A stretch of 10,191 nucleotides of DNA from contig JBBWZQ010000078.1 in NCBI GenBank assembly GCA_039649115.1, forward strand, positions 1-10,191. Direction: 5' to 3'. Positions within the stretch are counted from its first letter, which is position 1, and each line of letters begins with the position of its first letter. Source of the stretch: DATEJJ01 sp039649115 (GTDB lineage Bacteria > Actinomycetota > Actinomycetes > Mycobacteriales > Micromonosporaceae). Shown in pieces: positions 5,397 through 10,191 of this stretch. A program made the position numbers and the translations under genes. Under the pieces are notes generated by a model. It had not been told where the DNA came from. It did not search any database and was given only the letters and a program-made list of their open reading frames with translations.

Positions 5397-6637
5397 TGGC
5401 CTACCTCATCGGCGTGGTGCTGTTCGCCCTGGGCATCTTCATCTCCGTCTGCCTGCACGAGGCCGGTCACATGCTGACCGCCAAGGCGTTCGGGATGAAG
5501 GTCACCCGGTACTTCGCCGGCTTCGGGCCGACCCTGTGGTCGTTCCGCCGGGGCGAGACCGAGTACGGGCTCAAGGGCATCCCGCTGGGCGGTTTCGTGA
5601 AGATCGTCGGGATGACGCCGCAGGACGACGACGTGGCGCCCGAGGACGAGCCCCGCGCGATGTGGCGCTACCCGGTGTGGAAGCGGACGATCGTGATGTC
5701 CGCGGGTTCGATCACCCATTTCATCCTCGGGTTCGTGGTGCTGTGGATCCTGGTGTGCTTCGTGGGCGTACCCAACCCGGCGCTGGCCGACGACACCAGG
5801 ATCCCGGCGTACGTCAAGGTGCAGAGCTGCGCGCCGCTCGGCGCCGACCAGGTCGACTGCGTGGCGAGCGATCCGGTCTCGCCGGCCAAGGTGGCCGGGC
5901 TGCGGGACGGCGACAAGATCACGGCGCTCAACGGTCGTACCATCTCGAACTACGCCGACCTGGTCAAGGCGATCCGCTCGGTGCAGCCCGGGCCGGTCCA
6001 GGTGACCTACGAGCGCGACGGGAAGCAGGCGACGGTCACGGTCAACCCGGTGTCCGCGCAGCGGCACCCGCTGCAGGGCGACCAGACCAAGCTGGTGACG
6101 GTGCCGGTACTGGGGGTCAGCGGGAGCCTGCCGCCGGGCGTACCGCTGACCGTCACCTACGGGCCGGTGGCCGCGATCGGGCAGGCGGGGCACTTTGCCG
6201 CGCAGACGTTCGGGCAGATGGGCGGCGCCCTGAAGAACCTGCCCGCGAAGATACCGTCGGTGTGGGCCTCGCTGTCCGGCAAGCCGCGCGACCCGAACGG
6301 GCCGATCAGCGTGGTGGGCGCCAGCCGGCTGGGCGGGGAGAGCGTGCAGATCGGCTCGTGGGCGCTGTTCCTCAGCATCCTGATCAGCCTGAACTTCTTC
6401 ATCGGGGTGTTCAACCTGCTGCCGCTGCTGCCGCTGGACGGCGGCCACATCGCTATCGCCTGGTTCGAGCGGGCCCGCTCCTGGCTGTGGGCCAAGCTGG
6501 GCCGGCGGGACCCGGGTCGGGTCAACTACCTGCGGTTGATGCCGGTCACATACGTCGTGATCCTCGTTTTCGGTGCGTTCAGCTTGTTGACGATCGCGGC
6601 CGATATCATCAACCCCGTCACTCTGACAGGTAGGTGA
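5396..6637 (+). CDS. rip1: site-2 intramembrane metalloprotease, Rip1/RseP type (M50 family)
   Basis: The protein has 413 residues. ATG 5396 is chosen because it overlaps the dxr stop by one base, has AAGGA at 5382-5386, and starts directly with a transmembrane helix. The zinc site is HEAGH (residues 21-25) at the end of helix 1 (about 2-20), plus the second metal motif LLPLLPLDGGH with D348. Further helices lie at about 103-124, 322-342 and 382-402. A PDZ domain sits between them, about 155-218 (SPAKVAGLRDGDKITALNG is its recognisable core). Enzymes of this class cut membrane-bound anti-sigma factors and other single-pass proteins after a first cleavage outside the membrane. The mycobacterial Rip1 gene lies in the same dxr-rip1-gcpE order, which supports orthology. 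Substrates are not identifiable here, since no anti-sigma factor gene is in the window. All catalytic residues are intact. Confidence 0.93.
   Translation: MAYLIGVVLFALGIFISVCLHEAGHMLTAKAFGMKVTRYFAGFGPTLWSFRRGETEYGLKGIPLGGFVKIVGMTPQDDDVAPEDEPRAMWRYPVWKRTIVMSAGSITHFILGFVVLWILVCFVGVPNPALADDTRIPAYVKVQSCAPLGADQVDCVASDPVSPAKVAGLRDGDKITALNGRTISNYADLVKAIRSVQPGPVQVTYERDGKQATVTVNPVSAQRHPLQGDQTKLVTVPVLGVSGSLPPGVPLTVTYGPVAAIGQAGHFAAQTFGQMGGALKNLPAKIPSVWASLSGKPRDPNGPISVVGASRLGGESVQIGSWALFLSILISLNFFIGVFNLLPLLPLDGGHIAIAWFERARSWLWAKLGRRDPGRVNYLRLMPVTYVVILVFGAFSLLTIAADIINPVTLTGR
6632..6637 (+). promoter_or_regulatory. ribosome binding site that favours the downstream ispG start
   Basis: AGGTGA is complementary to the UCACCU part of the 16S rRNA tail and lies 8 bases before GTG 6646. 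The alternative start, GTG 6634, lies inside this site and has only a poor AGG a few bases upstream. The site overlaps the stop codon of the protease gene, which favours translational coupling. Confidence 0.5.
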
Positions 6638-6645
6638 GTGCTTTA

Positions 6646-7773
6646 GTGACCGCGATCAATCTCGGCATGCCGGCCGCTCCGGTCGTACCCCTGGCACCAC
6701 GCCGGACGTCCCGCCAGATCATGGTCGGCAGCGTGCCCGTGGGCGGCGGCACGCCGGTCTCCGTGCAGTCCATGACGACCACGCTGACCTCCGACGTCAA
6801 CGCCACGCTCCAGCAGATCGCCGAGCTGACCGCCGCCGGCTGCCAGATCGTCCGGGTGGCGGTGCCCTCGCAGGACGACGCCGACGCGTTGCCGATGATC
6901 GCGCGCAAGTCGCAGATCCCGGTGATCGCGGACATCCACTTCCAGCCGAAGTACGTGTTCGCCGCGATCGACGCGGGCTGCGCCGCGGTCCGGGTGAACC
7001 CGGGCAACATCAAGAGGTTCGACGACAAGGTGGGCGAGATCGCCCGTGCCGCCGCGGCGGCGAAGGTACCGATCCGGATCGGGGTCAACGCCGGTTCGCT
7101 GGATCCGCGGCTGCTGGAGAGGTATGGCAAGGCCACGCCGGAGGCGCTGGTCGAGTCGGCGCTGTGGGAGTGCTCGTTGTTCGAGGAGCACGACTTCCGG
7201 GACATCAAGATCTCGGTGAAGCACAACGACCCGGTCGTGATGATCAAGGCGTACCGGATGCTCGCCGAGCGCTGCGACTACCCGCTGCACCTCGGCGTCA
7301 CCGAGGCCGGCCCCGCGTTCCAGGGCACCGTGAAGTCCAGCGTGGCGTTCGGGGCCCTGCTCGCGGAGGGCATCGGCGACACGATCCGGGTGTCGCTGTC
7401 CGCGCCGCCGGTCGAGGAGGTCAAGGTCGGCAACGCGATCCTGGAGTCGCTCGGCCTGCGGGAGCGCGGCCTGGAGATCGTCTCCTGCCCCTCCTGCGGG
7501 CGGGCACAGGTCGACGTGTACAGCCTGGCCGACCAGGTCACCGCGGCGCTGGAGGGGTTCCCCGTCCCGCTGCGGGTGGCCGTGATGGGCTGCGTGGTCA
7601 ACGGACCGGGTGAGGCCCGGGAGGCCGACATCGGGGTGGCCAGCGGCAACGGCAAGGGCCAGATCTTCGTCAAGGGCCAGGTCGTCAAGACCGTCCCCGA
7701 GTCACAGATCGTGGAGACCCTGGTCGAGGAGGCCGTGCGGCTGGCGGAGGAGATGGGCGTCGAGGTCGGCTAG
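6646..7773 (+). CDS. ispG: 4-hydroxy-3-methylbut-2-enyl diphosphate synthase
   Basis: The protein has 375 residues if started at GTG 6646 and 379 if started at GTG 6634, which overlaps the protease stop by 4 bases (GTGA). I prefer 6646 for its AGGTGA ribosome site and because actinomycete IspG proteins, as I recall them, begin near 'TAIxLGMP'. The enzyme reduces ME-cPP to HMBPP, the penultimate MEP step, using a [4Fe-4S] cluster. The TIM-barrel half includes VSVQSMTTT (38-46), ADIHFQ (95-100), RVNPGN (116-121) and IGVNAGSLD (145-153). The C-terminal cluster domain shows SCPSCGRAQVD with C281 and C284, and MGCVVNGPGEA with C316 and E323, the standard three-cysteine/one-glutamate ligand set. 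It is the third gene of the dxr operon. The stop is TAG 7771-7773, 33 bases from the end of the convergent padR gene. Confidence 0.96.
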   Translation: MTAINLGMPAAPVVPLAPRRTSRQIMVGSVPVGGGTPVSVQSMTTTLTSDVNATLQQIAELTAAGCQIVRVAVPSQDDADALPMIARKSQIPVIADIHFQPKYVFAAIDAGCAAVRVNPGNIKRFDDKVGEIARAAAAAKVPIRIGVNAGSLDPRLLERYGKATPEALVESALWECSLFEEHDFRDIKISVKHNDPVVMIKAYRMLAERCDYPLHLGVTEAGPAFQGTVKSSVAFGALLAEGIGDTIRVSLSAPPVEEVKVGNAILESLGLRERGLEIVSCPSCGRAQVDVYSLADQVTAALEGFPVPLRVAVMGCVVNGPGEAREADIGVASGNGKGQIFVKGQVVKTVPESQIVETLVEEAVRLAEEMGVEVG

Positions 7774-7806
7774 ACCCCGACGCCCCTGTCCCCGTTCCGG
7801 CGCGGC

Positions 7807-8373
7807 TCACTCGCCTTCGGCGAGGATCGCGTACAGCTTGCGCTTGGTCTCGTTCAGCACCTCGAGCGCGCGCTGCCAGTCGTCCCGGTCACCCGAGAAG
7901 CCGATCTGGCGCAGCGCGCCGATGATGCCGAAGATCGCCTCGCGGGTGTCCTGGCCGTTGGCGACCGTCTCCTCGCTGAACTCGCGCCACGGCGCGTCGG
8001 CGGCGGCGGTGGTCGCCTCGGCCTGCCCGGCCTCGGTGAGCGTGAACCGCTTGCGCCCGTCGACCGCCTGGCTCGAGATCAGGCCCTCGTCCTCCAGCAA
8101 CTGGAGCGTGGGGTAGATCGAGCCGGGGCTGGGGCGCCAGACGCCACCGGTGCGGGAGTCCAGTTCCTGGATCATCTCGTACCCGTGCATCGGGCGCTCG
8201 GACAGCAGCGCCAGGATCGCGGCCCGCACGTTGCCCCGGCGGCTGCGGCCGCCCCGTCCCCTGCCGTGCCCGTGGTGGCCGCCGAACGGCCCGAACCCGG
8301 GCGGGAACGGTCCGCGCCAGCCGCCGGCAAAGCCGCGCCAGCGCGCTTCGTGTGTCTCCCGGAAATCTCTCAT
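7807..8373 (-). CDS. PadR-family transcriptional repressor
   Basis: The protein has 188 residues, from ATG (8373-8371), with AAGGAG (8383-8378) 4 bases upstream, to TGA (7809-7807). Residues about 13-46 are a low-complexity stretch rich in Gly, Phe, His and Arg (GPFPPGFGPFGGHHGHGRGR), probably disordered. A winged helix-turn-helix follows at about 48-115, with the PadR hallmarks ILALLSERPMHGYEMIQEL and GSIYPTLQLLEDEGLI, then the wing (DGRKRFTLTEAG). The C-terminal part (about 140-186) is helical, as in the dimerisation region of PadR proteins. The gene is divergent from a drug-type ABC exporter; PadR members in this position usually repress the exporter and themselves and are released by a toxic ligand. 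The ligand here is unknown. A palindrome overlapping both candidate promoters fits this role. Confidence 0.92.
   Translation of the reverse strand: MRDFRETHEARWRGFAGGWRGPFPPGFGPFGGHHGHGRGRGGRSRRGNVRAAILALLSERPMHGYEMIQELDSRTGGVWRPSPGSIYPTLQLLEDEGLISSQAVDGRKRFTLTEAGQAEATTAAADAPWREFSEETVANGQDTREAIFGIIGALRQIGFSGDRDDWQRALEVLNETKRKLYAILAEGE
7810..7824. repeat. hairpin in the last codons of padR, facing ispG
   Basis: CTCGCC (7810-7815), TTC, and GGCGAG (7819-7824) form a perfect 6-bp stem. It lies 36 bases past the ispG stop, within the end of the convergent padR gene. The 33-base gap between the two genes has no other structure, so this stem might help end the dxr operon transcript. It also encodes Ala-Glu-Gly-Glu of PadR, has no T run, and may be only coding sequence. 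Confidence 0.25.
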
Positions 8374-8393
8374 GATTCTCCTTCGATGAGTCG

Positions 8394-8422
8394 TTGATGT
8401 ATTGACGATATATCGCTAACCT
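8394..8422 (+). promoter_or_regulatory. candidate promoter of the ABC exporter genes
   Basis: TTGATG (8394-8399), a 17-base spacer, and TAACCT (8417-8422, fits TAnnnT) form a well-spaced promoter reading toward the exporter. Transcription would start near 8429, leaving a leader of about 97 bases before ATG 8526. The palindrome CGATATATCG lies inside the spacer. Confidence 0.5.
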
Positions 8423-8433
8423 ATCGCTGGCAA
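8405..8433 (-). promoter_or_regulatory. candidate promoter of the padR gene
   Basis: On the reverse strand TTGCCA (8433-8428, five of six matches to TTGACA), a 17-base spacer, and TATCGT (8410-8405, fits TAnnnT) read toward padR. The leader would be about 25 bases and contains the AAGGAG ribosome site. Its -10 element overlaps the palindrome, so one bound repressor could block this promoter and the opposing exporter promoter together. Confidence 0.5.
8406..8428. promoter_or_regulatory. probable PadR operator
   Basis: CGATATATCG (8406-8415) is a perfect 10-bp palindrome in an unusually AT-rich patch of this GC-rich window. The half-site TATCG returns at 8422-8426 within a direct repeat of TATCGCT (8411-8417 and 8422-8428) spaced by 11 bp, one helical turn. 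This gives three half-sites across both divergent promoters. AT-rich dyads of this kind are usual for PadR proteins. Assignment to the adjacent padR is inferred from position. Confidence 0.55.
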
Positions 8434-8486
8434 GTGTCGGAGGGATGTCAGCCAGATGTGCGCGGCCTGTCACCACGGCCCGCGAT

Positions 8487-8499
8487 GCTGGTTGCCAGC
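8487..8499 (+). repeat. small hairpin in the exporter leader
   Basis: GCTGG (8487-8491), TTG, and CCAGC (8495-8499) form a 5-bp stem within the leader of about 97 bases before the ATPase gene. I see no known riboswitch or attenuator in this leader, and the stem may be accidental. Confidence 0.2.
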
Positions 8500-8525
8500 C
8501 CGGTAGACCACACGAGGGGGAAGCG

Positions 8526-9479
8526 ATGGACTACGCGGTCCAGGCCGAGGGCCTGGTCAAGCGGTTCGGCGCCACGACGGCGCTGGCCGGCGTCGATCTG
8601 GCGGTACGGACCGGATCTGTGCTCGGGCTGCTCGGGCCCAACGGGGCGGGAAAGACGACGGCCGTGCGCGTGCTGGCCACGCTGCTGCGCCCGGACGCGG
8701 GGCGCGCCACGGTCGGCGGCTACGACGTCGTGCGGCAGGCCGATCAGGTACGCGGGCTGATCGGCCTGACCGGGCAGTACGCGGCGGTCGACGAGGATCT
8801 GACCGGCTTCGAGAACCTGGTGCTCATCGCGCGGCTGCTGGAGTTGCCCCGGCGGGACGCCAAGCGGCGCGCCACCGAACTGCTGGAGCGCTTCGGGCTG
8901 GCCGAGGCGGCGGGGCGCGGCGTGAAGACGTACTCGGGTGGCATGCGCCGCCGCCTCGACCTGGCGGCCAGCCTGGTCAGCCGGCCGGCGATCCTCTTCC
9001 TGGACGAGCCGACCACCGGGCTGGACCCGCGCAGCCGCGGCGATGTCTGGGCGATGGTGCGGGAACTGGTCGCCGACGGGGTGACGGTGCTGCTGACGAC
9101 GCAGTACCTGGACGAGGCGGACCGGCTCGCCGCGGAGATCGCGGTGATCGACCGGGGGCAGGTCATCGCGAGCGGCTCACCGGCCGAGCTGAAGGCGAAG
9201 GTGGGCGGCCAGACGCTGGACGTGCGCCCCACCCAGCCGGGTGACCTGCCCAGGGTGGCCGCGATCGTGGCGGCGGCGGTGGGCGTGGAGCCCAGCCCGC
9301 ACGTGGACGATCCCGGGCTCCTGTCGGTACCGGTGGACGACGCGGCCGCCCTGCCCGACGTGGTACGCGCGCTGCAGGAGCGGCAGATCCCGGTCACCGA
9401 GCTGGCCCTGCGCCTGGCCAGCCTCGACGAGGTGTTCCTGGCGCTGACCGGACACGCGGCGGAAGAGGAGGCATCCTGA
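8526..9479 (+). CDS. DrrA-like ABC exporter ATP-binding protein
   Basis: The protein has 317 residues from ATG 8526 (GAGG at 8514-8517) to TGA 9477-9479. The frame is open back to ATG 8445, but that extension (27 residues, Cys- and Pro-rich) does not look like protein and its ribosome site is too close. The nucleotide-binding domain has Walker A GPNGAGKT (37-44), Q-loop Q84 in LTGQYAAVDE, signature YSGGMRRRLDLA (136-147) and Walker B ILFLDE (156-161) with EPTTGLDP. At the switch position, where most ABC ATPases have His, this one has Gln193 (LTTQYLDEAD), as is usual in the daunorubicin-resistance DrrA group. The C-terminal part (about 225-310) matches the extension typical of DrrA-type proteins. 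It would power the membrane partner encoded next, exporting a hydrophobic compound, perhaps an antibiotic; the substrate cannot be inferred. Its stop overlaps the permease ATG by one base. Confidence 0.93.
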   Translation: MDYAVQAEGLVKRFGATTALAGVDLAVRTGSVLGLLGPNGAGKTTAVRVLATLLRPDAGRATVGGYDVVRQADQVRGLIGLTGQYAAVDEDLTGFENLVLIARLLELPRRDAKRRATELLERFGLAEAAGRGVKTYSGGMRRRLDLAASLVSRPAILFLDEPTTGLDPRSRGDVWAMVRELVADGVTVLLTTQYLDEADRLAAEIAVIDRGQVIASGSPAELKAKVGGQTLDVRPTQPGDLPRVAAIVAAAVGVEPSPHVDDPGLLSVPVDDAAALPDVVRALQERQIPVTELALRLASLDEVFLALTGHAAEEEAS

Positions 9480-10191
9480 TGGCGGCGGTCGCCCACGCGG
9501 CATACCCGACTCCCCGGCGGATCGGGCCGGTGCGCACAATGCGGCACGGCCTGACGCTCGCCTGGCGGGCGGTCGTGAAGATCAGGCACAACCCGGAGCA
9601 GTTGCTCGACGTCACGCTCCAGCCGATCGTGTTCGTGACGATGTTCGTGTTCCTGTTCGGTGGCGCGATCGGCGGTGGGGACCGGCACAGCTACCTGCAG
9701 TACGTGCTGCCGGGCATCGCGGTGCAGACGATCATTTTCGCCAGCGCGGGTACCGGCATCAACCTCAACACCGACATCACCAAGGGCATCTTCGACCGGT
9801 TCCGGAGCCTGCCGATCGCGCGCTCCAGCCCGCTGACCGGGCTGATCCTCGGCGACCTCGTCCGGTACGCGATATCGGTGGGTGTGGCCACCGGGTACGG
9901 CGTGCTCCTCGGTTTCCGGTTCCACGGCAACCCGTTCGCCGTCGCCGCCGGGTACGCGCTGATCGCGGTGTTCGCGCTCGCCTTCTGCTGGGTCTGGGTG
10001 CTGATCGGGCTGTTCGTCAAGAGCCCGCAGAGCCTGCAGGGCTTCGGCTTCATCGTGATGTTCCCGCTGACCTTCGGCAGCAACATCTTCGCCAGCGCGG
10101 CGACGCTGCCGGGCTGGCTGCAGGCCTGGGTGAAGGTCAACCCGGTCACCGCGCTGACCGACGCGGCGCGCGGGTTGATGCTCGGCACCGG
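9479..10191 (+). CDS. DrrB-like ABC-2 type permease (3' end outside window)
   Basis: The frame starts at ATG 9479, sharing its A with the ATPase stop (TGATG), and stays open to the last base, giving 237 visible residues. An alternative ATG at 9539 would drop 20 residues of polar, proline-containing leader. Visible features are a cytoplasmic amphipathic segment, helix 1 (about 51-65, IVFVTMFVFLFGGAI), and helix 2 starting YVLPGIAVQTIIFA. The interhelix segment has the DrrB-type wording T-D-I-T-K-G-I-F-D-R-F-R-S-L-P-I, and further helices run to NPVTALTDAARGLM near the edge. The latter two are hallmarks of ABC-2 family drug exporters. It should pair with the preceding ATPase to form the exporter. 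Typical members have about 250-280 residues, so only a short tail is missing. Confidence 0.92.
   Translation, partial: MAAVAHAAYPTPRRIGPVRTMRHGLTLAWRAVVKIRHNPEQLLDVTLQPIVFVTMFVFLFGGAIGGGDRHSYLQYVLPGIAVQTIIFASAGTGINLNTDITKGIFDRFRSLPIARSSPLTGLILGDLVRYAISVGVATGYGVLLGFRFHGNPFAVAAGYALIAVFALAFCWVWVLIGLFVKSPQSLQGFGFIVMFPLTFGSNIFASAATLPGWLQAWVKVNPVTALTDAARGLMLGT

Noticed and set aside
5183..6448. Reverse-strand open frame of 421 codons opposite the protease gene
   Set aside because: It is antisense to a protein with intact HEAGH and LDG motifs; its own translation is low-complexity, rich in His, Arg and Asp.
8402..8427. TTGACG (8402-8407) as the -35 of the exporter promoter
   Set aside because: The nearest -10-like sequence, TATCGC (8422-8427), leaves a 14-base spacer, too short. 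TTGATG with TAACCT at 17 bases fits better.
8445..8525. Upstream start for the ABC ATPase at ATG 8445
   Set aside because: It would add 27 Cys- and Pro-rich residues not expected in this family. The GGAGGG before it is only a base or so from the ATG, and the start at 8526 begins the domain normally.

Overview
This window comes from a high-GC actinomycete chromosome. Codon third positions are almost all G or C, GTG starts are common, and the gene order dxr - site-2 protease - ispG is typical of Actinobacteria. The style of the IspG N-terminus and the glycine-rich DivIVA-type protein suggest the Micromonosporaceae (Actinoplanes/Micromonospora-like), but that placement is an inference from memory and was not tested.

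Layout. Positions 1-288 hold the 3' end of a DivIVA-domain protein. It runs tail to tail, with a 4-base gap, into a small reverse-strand two-helix membrane protein (293-523). From a shared upstream region the forward strand then carries a 514-residue protein (647-2191) that joins an N-terminal metallo-beta-lactamase-like domain to a C-terminal Rieske [2Fe-2S] domain. It resembles CMP-sialic acid hydroxylase, but with the Rieske domain at the other end. A hairpin-rich gap leads to two consecutive YcxB-like membrane proteins (2355-2840, 2882-3406). The second overlaps the reverse-strand exonuclease III gene (3370-4143) by 37 bp at the 3' ends.

The central block (4179-7773) is a tightly coupled operon. 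It contains dxr (second step of the MEP isoprenoid pathway), a Rip1/RseP-type site-2 protease, and ispG (a late MEP step, iron-sulfur dependent). Stop and start codons overlap or nearly so at both junctions. This links isoprenoid precursor supply to a membrane protease and is conserved in mycobacteria.

The last block (7807-10191) is a PadR-family repressor divergent from a DrrAB-like ABC exporter: the ATPase is complete and the permease is cut by the window edge. The 152-bp space between them holds two face-to-face promoter candidates that overlap a perfect palindrome, the arrangement expected for a repressor that controls itself and the exporter.

Most of the window is ordinary housekeeping and membrane biology. 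The items most worth a second look are the metallo-hydrolase/Rieske fusion, whose substrate is unknown, and the regulatory architecture: the PadR operator, two candidate leaderless promoters, and an inverted repeat that exactly fills a promoter spacer. No CRISPR array, insertion sequence, tRNA, rRNA or phage gene was seen.
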